Shown here piece after piece: positions 43,010-50,627 of a DNA stretch of 64,000 nt (its first letter is position 1; each line of letters opens with the position of its first letter). The stretch is from Nocardioides sp. L-11A (GTDB lineage Bacteria; Actinomycetota; Actinomycetes; Propionibacteriales; Nocardioidaceae), in the NCBI GenBank assembly GCA_029961745.1, contig CP124680.1, forward strand, positions 372,001 to 436,000. The letters are read 5' to 3'. The notes below the pieces were generated by a model. That model made no database searches and had not been told where the DNA came from. It was given only the letters and a program-made list of their open reading frames with translations. The translations under genes were made by a program, and so were the position numbers.

Positions 43010-43873
43010 TCAGTCGATCAGCTCGACGTCGACCTGCTGGCTGGTGCGGACGACGCCGAGCAGGCTCGTCTGCACGTAGACCGTGACGGTGTCGCCCGCC
43101 GCGACCTGCACCAGGAAGTCGTGGGCGATCCGCTCGGGGGCGAGGAGCGAGGTGCTGACCGTCCGGCTGATCCGGCTGCCGGGCACGACCGGATCGGTCG
43201 GCAGGCCGTCGGCGCCCTTGGTGGCGAAGGCGGACAGGGTGGTGAGGGCGAGCGGCGGCAGGAGGTCGACGCCGTAGCTGATCCGGTACGTGCCCGCCCG
43301 GGTGAACGTCAGCCCGGTCGGGCCGAGGAAGTCGGGCCCGGTGCCGAGCTTGGTGAAGGCCATGCCGCTGACGTTCTGCGGGGTGTTCGGCACCAGGATG
43401 GGGATCGCGATGCTGTCCGGGGCACTGTGGTCGTAGTACGTGTAGGCGCCGCCCGGGGCGCTCTCGCCCGGCACTCCCTGGGGTCCGGGCGGGCCGGCGG
43501 GTCCGGCCGGGCCGGCCGGTCCGGCGGGGCCCTGCTCGCCCTCGGCCCCCGGCGCGCCGGCCTGGCCCGGGCCGCCGTCCGCCCCGGCAGCGCCCGGGGC
43601 CCCTGCCGCGCCCGGTGCGCCCGGCGTGCCGGCGGGCAGCTCTCCGGCGCGGAAGTCGAGGGCGCGCAGACTGCCGTCGCGCACCTTGCCCGAGCCGACC
43701 GCGCCCTGGTCGATCTTCGATCGGGTGACGGCATGGTGCTGCAGGGCGGCCGTGTTCACCGAGTTCTTGTGGGCTACCACCGCGGCGTACGAGCTGCCGG
43801 ACACGGCGACGAGGAGGGCGAGGAGGGCGAGGACGAGTGCGGCCGGACCGCTGCCCTTGACGGGGATGCGCAT
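43010..43873 (-). CDS. Secreted/surface collagen-like protein
   Basis: 287 residues from ATG 43873 (GAGAGG about 8 nt upstream; an 11-residue longer frame exists). Residues 1-35 are a signal peptide or anchor (ALVLALLALLVAVSGSSYA). Then a linker (VNTAALQHHAVTRSKIDQGAVGSGKVRDGSL) common in actinobacterial collagen-like proteins, 19 Gly-X-Y triplets (about 85-140) rich in GPAGPA and GAPGAA, and a C-terminal beta-rich globular domain resembling BclA/C1q heads (FTRAGTYRISYGVDL). Probably a trimeric surface stalk with unknown partner. No LPxTG is seen. Confidence 0.82.
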   Translation of the reverse strand: MRIPVKGSGPAALVLALLALLVAVSGSSYAAVVAHKNSVNTAALQHHAVTRSKIDQGAVGSGKVRDGSLRALDFRAGELPAGTPGAPGAAGAPGAAGADGGPGQAGAPGAEGEQGPAGPAGPAGPAGPPGPQGVPGESAPGGAYTYYDHSAPDSIAIPILVPNTPQNVSGMAFTKLGTGPDFLGPTGLTFTRAGTYRISYGVDLLPPLALTTLSAFATKGADGLPTDPVVPGSRISRTVSTSLLAPERIAHDFLVQVAAGDTVTVYVQTSLLGVVRTSQQVDVELID

Positions 43874-43993
43874 GGAGCTGACCTCTCGGGTCGGGTGGGG
43901 AGCCACCGGGGTCGGACCGTGTCACGGTAGGGCGCCGCCCGCGCCCGGAGACGGTCGCTCGGCAAAGGTCACCCGCCGGATCGCCCGCCGGGG

Positions 43994-44902
43994 TCAGCTG
44001 TCCCGGCTGAGCAGGTCCGCCACGAGGTCGACCTGGCGCGGGTCGTCGCCGGTGGGGATCAACTGGACCTCGTCGGCGCCGATCGCTGCGAACCGGTCCA
44101 GGACGCCGCGCAGCTCGTCGAGCGTGCCCGCGAAGCCCGCGGTCGGAGCGAGGGCGTCGACGAGACCCGTGGGCAGCCAGTTCATGTAGTGGCGCAGGTG
44201 CCGGTGGATCTGGGCTCGCGGGTCGGGCGAGGTCTCGGTGAGCGCGAACCAGAAGGACGTCGTCAGGCGCGGCGCCGGCCGCCCGGCCCGCGCCCAGGCA
44301 TCCCGGGCGACGTCGAAGAGCGCGGCGGTCGCGTCGACGTCCAGGTCGAGGGTCATGCCGGCCAGGCCGTCGGCCCACCGCGCCGCGTGCCGGACGGTGC
44401 GGTGGCCGAGGGTGCCGACGAGGAGCTCGGGTCCGCCGGGCCGCACCGGTCGAGGTCCGACCGGGCGGGTGGCCCCGGTGAGGTTCTCGCCGGCCCACAC
44501 CCGACGTAGGGTCGCGGCCCGGTCGGCCATGGCGGCCATGGTCCGGCTGCTCCAGTCGGCCGACACGGCCGCGTAGTCCTCCTCGCGCCCGCCGACGCCG
44601 AGGCCCACGCTGAGCCGGCCGCCGCTGAGCCGGTCGCCGGTGGCGAGGGCCTTGGCGAGGTGGACGGGGTCGTGCAGCTGGGGGACGACGACCGTCGTAC
44701 CGATCCGCACCCGACGGGTCCAGGCCGCGACCGCGCCGAGCAGGGTCAGCGCGTCGGGGTTGTCGAAGGCGATCCGCTCGCCGAAGCACAGCGAGCTGAA
44801 CGGACCGGCGTCGATCCGCTCCGACCAGTCGCGCAGGACCTCAGGGGCGATGTCGGGCTCCATGACCGGCAGGGTCATGCCGACGTCGAGTGGGTGGCTC
44901 AT
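43994..44902 (-). CDS. LLM class oxidoreductase, probably F420-dependent
   Basis: 302 residues from ATG 44902; the much longer open frame overlaps the TetR gene in another reading and is not used. Luciferase-like barrel with LDVGMTLPVMEPD at the start, AAWTRRVRIGTTVVVPQLHDPVHLAKALATGDRLSGGRLSVGLGVG, the family cofactor-site region, and a C-terminal GFAGTLDELRGVLDRFAAIGADEVQLIP. It differs in type from the Mer-like enzymes at 7316 and 25299. Downstream of a TetR gene by 5 bp, so both are co-transcribed. Substrate unknown. Confidence 0.85.
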   Translation of the reverse strand: MSHPLDVGMTLPVMEPDIAPEVLRDWSERIDAGPFSSLCFGERIAFDNPDALTLLGAVAAWTRRVRIGTTVVVPQLHDPVHLAKALATGDRLSGGRLSVGLGVGGREEDYAAVSADWSSRTMAAMADRAATLRRVWAGENLTGATRPVGPRPVRPGGPELLVGTLGHRTVRHAARWADGLAGMTLDLDVDATAALFDVARDAWARAGRPAPRLTTSFWFALTETSPDPRAQIHRHLRHYMNWLPTGLVDALAPTAGFAGTLDELRGVLDRFAAIGADEVQLIPTGDDPRQVDLVADLLSRDS

Positions 44903-44907
44903 GGGGA

Positions 44908-45501
44908 TCAGCCTCGCGCCCGCAGTCCGGTCGACACCAGGTCGACCAGGGCCTGGTACGCCTGGGCGTCGTCGAGCCCGGTGGCGGCGCCGATCCGGCC
45001 GTCGCCGATCGCGTCCATCACCTCCGCGACCGCCGCGCCGACGAAGGTCGCGTCGACCCGGCGCAGCGCGCCGGCCTCGACGCCCTCGGTGACGAGCTGC
45101 TGGACGCGCTTCGCCGCGTGGGCGGTGTTGGCCCGGTAGACCTCGGCGCCGGGCGGGAAGCCGGCGAGGTCGGCGTAGAACCGCGGCGAGGCGGGGGCGA
45201 GCTCGTCCGCGACCGCGGTGAGGTACGTCGCGAGGCGGTCCGCCGGCTCCGCGACTGCGTCCACGCGCGCCCCGATCCGCTCCGCCGCCCGCTTGAAGAA
45301 GTACCGGACGGCGGCGGTGATGAGCTGCTCCTTGCTCGGCGCGACGAGGTAGAGCGTGCTGCGGGAGCAGGACAGCCGCTGGGCCAGCTCGCCGATCCCG
45401 AAGTCCGCGAAGCCCTCGGCCAAGAAGACCTCGACGAGCTCGTCGAGCAGGGCGTCCCGTCGCCGGCGGGGGCGCGCGGGCGGCGTCGAGGAGGGCGGCA
45501 C
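44908..45501 (-). CDS. TetR-family transcriptional regulator
   Basis: 197 residues from GTG 45501. Helix-turn-helix: ALLDELVEVFLAEGFADFGIGELAQRLSCSRSTLYLVAPSKEQL. The C-terminal ligand domain is of usual length. It stands divergent to the acyl-CoA dehydrogenase gene and upstream of the LLM gene, so both are probable targets. A palindrome in the gap (45525-45542) is its likely operator. Confidence 0.92.
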   Translation of the reverse strand: MPPSSTPPARPRRRRDALLDELVEVFLAEGFADFGIGELAQRLSCSRSTLYLVAPSKEQLITAAVRYFFKRAAERIGARVDAVAEPADRLATYLTAVADELAPASPRFYADLAGFPPGAEVYRANTAHAAKRVQQLVTEGVEAGALRRVDATFVGAAVAEVMDAIGDGRIGAATGLDDAQAYQALVDLVSTGLRARG

Positions 45502-45524
45502 GGTCGCAGGCTAGCAACCAAGAG

Positions 45525-45542
45525 GGTACTTTGGTCCGTACC
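45525..45542. promoter_or_regulatory. Putative TetR operator (GGTAC-N8-GTACC)
   Basis: GGTAC (45525-45529) and GTACC (45538-45542) flank TTTGGTCC in the 74-bp gap between the divergent TetR and acyl-CoA dehydrogenase genes. Confidence 0.55.
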
Positions 45543-45575
45543 AGAATCACCGTTCCAGTACTCATCGGAGGAACC

Positions 45576-46745
45576 ATGCCCGCTCGTCGCCTGATGGCGT
45601 CCGAGGAGACCGCCGACCTGCTCCGCCTCGCCCGTCAGCTCGCCACCGACGAGCTGCTCCCGCGCGCCGCCGAGGCGGAGGCGACGGGCACCTTCCCGCG
45701 CGAGGTGTTCCGGCTGCTCGGCCGCTCCGGCTTCCTCGGCCTGCCTTATCCCGAGGAGCTCGGCGGCGCTGGGCTGCCGTACGAGGTCTACCTCCAGGTG
45801 CTCGAGGAGATCGGCTCGGTCTGGTCGAGTGTCGGCGTCGGCGTCTCGGTCCACGCGCTGAGCTGCTTCGGTCTGGCCACCTTCGGCACGGACGAGCAGC
45901 GCGCGGCCTGGCTCCCCGAGATGCTGGGCGGCGAGCTGCTCGGCGCCTACTGCCTCTCCGAGGCCCATGCCGGGTCCGACCCGGCGGCGATGCGCACCCG
46001 CGCCCGGCTCGACGGCGATGCCTACGTGATCGACGGCGCCAAGGCCTGGGTCACCCACGGCGGGCAGGCCGACTTCTATAAGGTCATGGCGCGCACCGGC
46101 GACGGGCGCGGCGACATCTCCTGCTTCCTCGTCCGCGCCGGCACGCCCGGCCTGAGCGCCGACGCGCCCGAGGACAAGATGGGCCTGATGGGCTCGACCA
46201 CCGCGACCATGCGCTTCGAGGGGGTCCGGGTGCCGGTCGAGCAGCGCCTCGGCGACGAGGGGCAGGGCCTGCGGATCGCGCTGGCCGGCCTCGACGCCGG
46301 CCGGCTCGGGATCGCGGCCGTCGCGACCGGTCTGGCCCAGGGCGCCGTCGACCGCGCTGTGGGCTACGCCCAGCAGCGCGAGGCATTCGGGCAGCGGATC
46401 ATCGACCACCAGGGCCTGGCCTTCGTCCTCGCCGACATGGAGGCCGCCGTCCAGTCCGCCCGCGCGACCATGCTGCACGCCGCCCGGCTCAAGGATCTCG
46501 GCCTGCCGTTCTCCCGCGAGGCCTCGATCGCCAAGCTGGTCGCGACCGACGCCGCGATGAAGGTGACCACCGACGCGGTCCAGGTCCTCGGCGGCGCGGG
46601 CTACACGAAGGACTTCCCGGTCGAGCGCTACATGCGCGAGGCCAAGGTGATGCAGATCTTCGAGGGCACCAACCAGATCCAGCGGATGGTCATCGGCCGC
46701 TCGCTCGACCGCGAGGCCGGCGCCGGCGCGATCGTCAGCGCCTGA
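45576..46745 (+). CDS. Acyl-CoA dehydrogenase
   Basis: 389 residues from ATG 45576 (GGAGGA at 45567-45572). FAD-dependent alpha,beta-dehydrogenation of an acyl-CoA. Visible marks: YCLSEAHAGSDPAAMRT and WVTHGG of the middle domain, QQREAFGQRIIDHQGLAF, and YTKDFPVERYMREAKVMQIFEGTNQIQ with the catalytic base E363 in FEGT. The chain length of its substrate cannot be told. It is controlled by the divergent TetR, and not by the operator of the 52-59 kb group, as far as I can see. Confidence 0.95.
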   Translation: MPARRLMASEETADLLRLARQLATDELLPRAAEAEATGTFPREVFRLLGRSGFLGLPYPEELGGAGLPYEVYLQVLEEIGSVWSSVGVGVSVHALSCFGLATFGTDEQRAAWLPEMLGGELLGAYCLSEAHAGSDPAAMRTRARLDGDAYVIDGAKAWVTHGGQADFYKVMARTGDGRGDISCFLVRAGTPGLSADAPEDKMGLMGSTTATMRFEGVRVPVEQRLGDEGQGLRIALAGLDAGRLGIAAVATGLAQGAVDRAVGYAQQREAFGQRIIDHQGLAFVLADMEAAVQSARATMLHAARLKDLGLPFSREASIAKLVATDAAMKVTTDAVQVLGGAGYTKDFPVERYMREAKVMQIFEGTNQIQRMVIGRSLDREAGAGAIVSA

Positions 46746-46773
46746 CGGGGGGATCAGGCGTGGCCCGCGCGGC

Positions 46774-46834
46774 GTCGTACCCGGCGATCGGGTCGCGGTC
46801 TCGCCGGTCCGACGACCTGGATGCCGGGTACGAC
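46774..46834. repeat. Inverted repeat; member 3 of the hairpin family
   Basis: GTCGTACCCGGC at 46774-46785 pairs perfectly with GCCGGGTACGAC at 46823-46834; inside, pairing continues imperfectly (ATC, GGTCG). The outer arm is that of the 31500 copy. It lies 29 bp after the dehydrogenase stop and 37 bp before the GntR gene. Confidence 0.7.
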
Positions 46835-46870
46835 GTCCCGGTGGTGCAGGGCACGCCCTAGGGTGGCGCC

Positions 46871-47590
46871 GTGAGCGATGCGGAGCTGCCCGAGCCGGTG
46901 GAGCGCCGGCTGCAGCGGCTGTGGGCCGAGGCGGCCGAGCGCGGGGGGCCGATGCCCAGCGAGATCGCGCTCGCGTCGTCGCTGGAGATCAGCCGGCCCG
47001 CCGTACGCGAGGCCCTGGTGCGGCTGGAGGAGCGCGGCTTCATCCACCGCCGCAAGGGTGCGGACACCGCGGTGAACAGCTCGCTGCTGGGGATCCCCGC
47101 GCGCTTCGAGCAGCGGCTCGAGAGCGCGGAGCTGATCTCCGCGATGGGCCGGACGCCGTCGGTGCGTGTCGTGTCGGCCGCGATCGGCGAGGTCACCCTC
47201 GACGAGGCGCGCGAGCACGACGTCTCGCCGCGCCAGTCCGTGCTCCGCACGACCAAGGTCTGGTCGGCCGACGACGAGCCGGTGCTGGTGGCCCGCGATG
47301 TGGTGCCGGTGCTGGCCCGGACCGACCCGGCCGGCCTCGACCCCGCGACGCCGATGCCCGAGCTGGCCCGGGCGCTGGTCGGCGAGCAGGTCGGCTGGGA
47401 GTTGGTGTGGCCCGGCGCCGACGGATTGTCCGAGGAGGAGGCCGGGCTGACCGGCCGCCCGGTGGGCGAGCCGGCCATGACCCTCGACGCCACGGGGATC
47501 AGCCGGTCCGGCACGGTCTGCTACTGGACGCGCGAGGTGCACCTGCGCGGTGCCTTCCGCTACGCGCTGGTGCGCCGGGCCGACTGGTAG
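46871..47590 (+). CDS. GntR-family transcriptional regulator (UTRA/HutC subfamily)
   Basis: 239 residues from GTG 46871. N-terminal winged helix: PMPSEIALASSLEISRPAVREALVRLEERGFIHRRKGADT. The C-terminal domain has the UTRA beta-sheet layout (VRVVSAAIGEVTLDEAREHDVSPRQSVLRTTKVWSADDEPVLVARDVVP), a ligand pocket related to chorismate lyase. It is convergent (5-bp gap) with the deaminase-OsmC operon, whose promoter has two TGTCxGACA sites typical of UTRA regulators, so it probably represses that operon. Confidence 0.9.
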   Translation: MSDAELPEPVERRLQRLWAEAAERGGPMPSEIALASSLEISRPAVREALVRLEERGFIHRRKGADTAVNSSLLGIPARFEQRLESAELISAMGRTPSVRVVSAAIGEVTLDEAREHDVSPRQSVLRTTKVWSADDEPVLVARDVVPVLARTDPAGLDPATPMPELARALVGEQVGWELVWPGADGLSEEEAGLTGRPVGEPAMTLDATGISRSGTVCYWTREVHLRGAFRYALVRRADW

Positions 47591-47595
47591 CGCGC

Positions 47596-48834
47596 CTACC
47601 GCTGCAGCCGGGTCGTCGTCTCGGACTCCGCGACCACCCGGCCCTCCCGGATCACCCAGCGTGGCCGGGCGTGCTCGGTGAAGACGTCGCGCAGCCGTCC
47701 GTCGGGGTGGACGCAGAGGTTGGCCGGGTTGCCCTCGGCGATCGCGTGGTCCGGTACGCCGAGCACGTCGGCCGCGCGCGTCGTGATCAGGTCGAGCAGC
47801 AGCCGCTGGTCGGCGCCGGTGAGGAAGCGCAGCGTGTGGGCGGCGAGGAAGGCCACCTCCAGCATGCTGTGCCGCCCGAACGGGTAGTACGCGTCCTCGA
47901 TGTCGTCCTGGCCGAGCGCGACCGGGATGCCGTCCTCGAGGAACTCCCGCACCGGCAGGTGCAGCGGACCGGTGTGCGGGTCGGACACGAAGCCCAGGCC
48001 GGCCGCGTGGGCGAGGTCCATCAGCCGCTGCAGCGTGGGCTGCGGGTAGGTCGCCAGCGCCCGTGCGTGGCAGGCGACCCCGCGGCCCTCCAGGCCGTGC
48101 TCGATCATCGCCTCGGCCAGCATCTGGGTGGTGCGCAGTCCCGGGTCGCCGGCGTCGTCGACCAGCATCGCCACGCGCCGGCCCTGCTCGGCGGCGAGCC
48201 GGCAGGCCCAGGCCACGTGCGCCTGCGCCTCGGCGTCGGTCATCTCGATCCAGGGGATCCCGCCCACGACGTCGGCGCCCATCCGCAGCGCCTCCTCGCA
48301 CAGCTCGGCGGCACCGGGGTCGCGGAGCAGTCCGTCCTGGGGGAAGGCCACGACCTGGAGGTCGAGCAGGTCGCGGTACTCCTCGCGCACGGCCAGCACC
48401 GCCTCCATCCCGACCAGCCGGGCGGTGGTGTCGACGTCGACGAACGCCTGGATGTGCAGCACCCCGTGCGCGACGGCGGCGTCGAGCGCGCGCCGGATGT
48501 TGGGCTCGAGCCACGCCCGGTCGTACTGCCGCTTCACCTGGCTCGCCTCGCGCACGATCGAGCGCAGCGCGGCACCCATGTTGCCGGACGTGTACGCCGC
48601 CAGCGCGCCGTCGCCCGCGCGGTCCAGCGTGTGCACCTTCTCCAGGTGCATGTGCCCGTTGGCGAAGGACTCGGTGACCAGTCCGCCGCCGGCGTCGATG
48701 GTCCGCGCGGCGCTCGCCCCCTTCGGAGCCGTGGTCCCGACGTGGGCGTAGCGGCCGTCGCGGATCCCCAGCGCGACGGGGGAGCCGTCGGCGAGACGCG
48801 CGTCGGTGACCAGCAGGTCGTACGCCGCGCTCAT
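47596..48834 (-). CDS. Cytosine-deaminase-like amidohydrolase
   Basis: 412 residues. Metal motif in ESFANGHMHLEKVHTL, then HIQAFVDVDTTAR, and near the end PVALGQDDIEDAYYPFGRHSMLEV, the cytosine deaminase-type motif, though H-x-H-L-E replaces the H-x-H-L-D of the enzyme at 28151. It probably deaminates or opens a small N-heterocycle; substrate unknown. ATG overlaps the OsmC stop (ATGA), so both are expressed from the promoter at 49321-49360. A relative is encoded at 28151. Confidence 0.85.
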   Translation of the reverse strand: MSAAYDLLVTDARLADGSPVALGIRDGRYAHVGTTAPKGASAARTIDAGGGLVTESFANGHMHLEKVHTLDRAGDGALAAYTSGNMGAALRSIVREASQVKRQYDRAWLEPNIRRALDAAVAHGVLHIQAFVDVDTTARLVGMEAVLAVREEYRDLLDLQVVAFPQDGLLRDPGAAELCEEALRMGADVVGGIPWIEMTDAEAQAHVAWACRLAAEQGRRVAMLVDDAGDPGLRTTQMLAEAMIEHGLEGRGVACHARALATYPQPTLQRLMDLAHAAGLGFVSDPHTGPLHLPVREFLEDGIPVALGQDDIEDAYYPFGRHSMLEVAFLAAHTLRFLTGADQRLLLDLITTRAADVLGVPDHAIAEGNPANLCVHPDGRLRDVFTEHARPRWVIREGRVVAESETTTRLQR

Positions 48835-49298
48835 GCCGCGGCCTCGAACGCGATGGACTCCTGCAGGGTGAGGCCGCGGCGCAGCGTATTGCCGACCGGG
48901 CAGGTCTCGATGCCGTGCCGCAGGGCGTCCTGCTGGTCGGCAGTGAGGTCGCCGTGGACGGTCACCTCCGCGATGATGCGCGAGATCCGCAGCTCCCGCT
49001 CACCGGGGTCGAGCGGGCCCGACGTCGGCCGGTTGATCCGCAGCGAGAGCCGGATCTCCGCCCGGTCGTAGTCGAAGCCCTGCTGGCGCGCGACGCCGCG
49101 CAGGGTGCCGGCCATGCAGCCGCCGAGGGCCGACAGCACGAGGCCGAACGGGTTCGGCGCCGTACCCCCGCCCTCGAACTCGCGCGGCTCGTCGATGACG
49201 ACGGTGTGCTCGCCGCCGACGACGGCGAGCGAGGCGAAGTCGGCCAGGCTGTGCACGACGACGTCGCGGTTGGCCGACGCGTGGGTCGGTACGGTCAC
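48831..49298 (-). CDS. OsmC-family protein
   Basis: 155 residues from GTG 49298 with GGAGG just upstream. Fold marks: EFEGGGTAPNPFGLVLSALGGCMAGTLRGVARQQG around the first cysteine, and HGIETCPVGNTLRRG around the second; these two cysteines form the peroxidatic pair of OsmC/Ohr proteins. Thiol-dependent reduction of organic hydroperoxides is the known family activity; other members have unknown roles. It heads an operon with a deaminase-like amidohydrolase, an unusual partner that suggests work on a reactive intermediate. Confidence 0.9.
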   Translation of the reverse strand: MTVPTHASANRDVVVHSLADFASLAVVGGEHTVVIDEPREFEGGGTAPNPFGLVLSALGGCMAGTLRGVARQQGFDYDRAEIRLSLRINRPTSGPLDPGERELRISRIIAEVTVHGDLTADQQDALRHGIETCPVGNTLRRGLTLQESIAFEAAA

Positions 49299-49320
49299 GG
49301 TTCCTCCCGGATGCTCGATC

Positions 49321-49360
49321 TGTCTGACAAGACAGTCGCCACCTGTCAGACAGGTGTCAA
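49321..49360 (-). promoter_or_regulatory. Promoter of the OsmC-deaminase operon with two GntR-type palindromes
   Basis: On the - strand TTGACA (49360-49355) is 17 bp from GACTGT (49337-49332). The palindrome ACCTGTCAGACAGGT (core 49344-49352) lies in the spacer, and a second core TGTCTGACA (49321-49329) lies just downstream of the -10, 23 bp away. Such cores are typical of UTRA-type GntR repressors. Confidence 0.7.
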
Positions 49361-49442
49361 GAGGTCGGGAGGGGTCCGGCCACCGGCTCGTCAGGTGTCG
49401 ACGAGACGGGACAGGCGTTCGGGTCAGGACTTGCCGTCGAGG

Positions 49443-49907
49443 TCACTCGTCCAGGCGTGCCAGGACCTCGGAGCAGTGCTGTCGGAGGGCAGGCAGGGTG
49501 CGCTCGGCCACCTGCGGAGTGCCTGGCGCATCGGCGATCTCCGCCAGCGCGGTCTCGAATGCCCCGGGGAAGGTCTCGGCCATCGTTGCGGCGCGCTGGG
49601 TGAGGAGGTCGGCGTCGAGCTTGAGGATCCCGGCGGCCTTCCGCCACTGCTTCTCCCGGATCCTGCTGAAGATCCGTTCGCCGCCGATCGAGAGAGCGAC
49701 GGTGCGCTCGACGGCTTCGGGGTCGTAGGTCAGCCCCGTCGCGAGGTCGTAGAGCGGGGCGATCGAGCGATCGCCGTCGGGAGCGAGGATGAGCGAGATG
49801 TTCTTGGCATGGCCGTCCGGGGCGCCGGCGACCAGGTTGACGGCGCTGACGCCGGTCGCGGCGGCGGCGCGCATGGTGACGTGCTCGACGAGGGCCTGGT
49901 GGTGCAA
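49443..49907 (-). pseudogene. 5'-truncated hipA-like kinase gene (remnant)
   Basis: The 154-residue frame contains only the kinase C-lobe of a HipA protein: catalytic GAPDGHAKNISLIL and metal-binding IAPLYDLATGLTYD, followed by a normal C-terminal tail. The N-terminal couple-HipA domain and the ATP-loop SLAGAQ motif are missing, and there is no HipB gene nearby. The frame stays open upstream through three phased repeats to about 50004, adding VLVRGHVTSALVRGHATP-like repeats rather than HipA sequence. TTG 49907 is only a nominal start. It is most likely a decayed locus, different in sequence from the intact hipA at 15907. Confidence 0.75.
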
Positions 49908-49929
49908 GACCTTGATGCCGGGGCAACGG

Positions 49930-49997
49930 CCTCGTACGAGGACAGGCGTGGCATGTCCTCGTACGAGGGCAGAGGTGACATGTCCTCGTACGAGGAC
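49930..49997. repeat. Three palindromes phased at 27 bp (CCTCGTACGAGG)
   Basis: CCTCGTACGAGG at 49930-49941, 49957-49968 and 49984-49995, each start exactly 27 bp after the previous one; flanks are also similar (CAG..GTG.CATGT), so the unit is a 27-bp direct repeat. The third copy extends to GTCCTCGTACGAGGAC (49982-49997). It lies directly 5' of the hipA remnant, as the 26-bp-phased repeats do at the intact hipBA locus. Confidence 0.85.
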
Positions 49998-50008
49998 GGA
50001 AAAAAAGG

Positions 50009-50545
50009 TCAGGACCTGCCGTCGACCGGTACGACGCCCGCGCGGTGCCGCTGCGCGAGGTCGGCGTAGTAGGGCGCATTGGTCTCGATCCAGAACTGGG
50101 CGCCGGTGCCCTCGATCGGGCGCTTCGCCTCGGCGGGGGCACCGGCGGCGAGGACGCCCTCGGGGATCGCGGTGCCGGGCGTGATGACCGCACCGGCGGC
50201 GACGAGCGAGCCTGCGCCGATGGTGGCGCCGTCGAGGATGGTGCTCGCGTTGCCGAGCAGCGACTTCTCGCCCATGGCGTCGCCGTGGAAGACGCAGCCG
50301 TGGGCGACGGTGGCGTTCGGGCCGATGTCGACGACCACGTCGGGGGCGCCGTGGACGACCGAGTTGTCCTGGATGTTCGAGCCCTCGCGCACGATGATCG
50401 TGCAGATGTCGGCGCGGAGCACGGCGCCGTACCAGACGCTGGCGCCCTTCTCGACGCGCACGTCGCCGATCAGGGTCGCGGTCGGCGCGACGAACGCCTC
50501 GGGGTGGACCTGGGGCCGCCGGCCCTCGAACTCGTAGAGGAACAC
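50009..50545 (-). CDS. Gamma-carbonic-anhydrase-like (PaaY/YrdA type) left-handed beta-helix protein
   Basis: 178 residues. Hexapeptide-repeat pattern: FVAPTATLIGDVRVEKGASVWYGAVLRAD, SNIQDNSVVHG, VAHGCVFHGDAMGEKSLLGNASTILDGATIGAGSLVAAGAVI. The three zinc-binding histidines of the family are in VVHG and VAHG-CVFHG. PaaY-type members are found next to phenylacetate genes and act as thioesterases or carbonic anhydrases; here the upstream gene is a PaaK-like ligase (82 bp gap), which favours that type. Either activity remains possible. Confidence 0.88.
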   Translation of the reverse strand: MFLYEFEGRRPQVHPEAFVAPTATLIGDVRVEKGASVWYGAVLRADICTIIVREGSNIQDNSVVHGAPDVVVDIGPNATVAHGCVFHGDAMGEKSLLGNASTILDGATIGAGSLVAAGAVITPGTAIPEGVLAAGAPAEAKRPIEGTGAQFWIETNAPYYADLAQRHRAGVVPVDGRS

Positions 50546-50627
50546 GGCCCCACGGTAGGGGCCGGGCGGGGGCGGCCCGCAGGCGGTGCCGCCCCGGCCC
50601 GATCTCGTCGGGCGGGTCGGGGACGGC

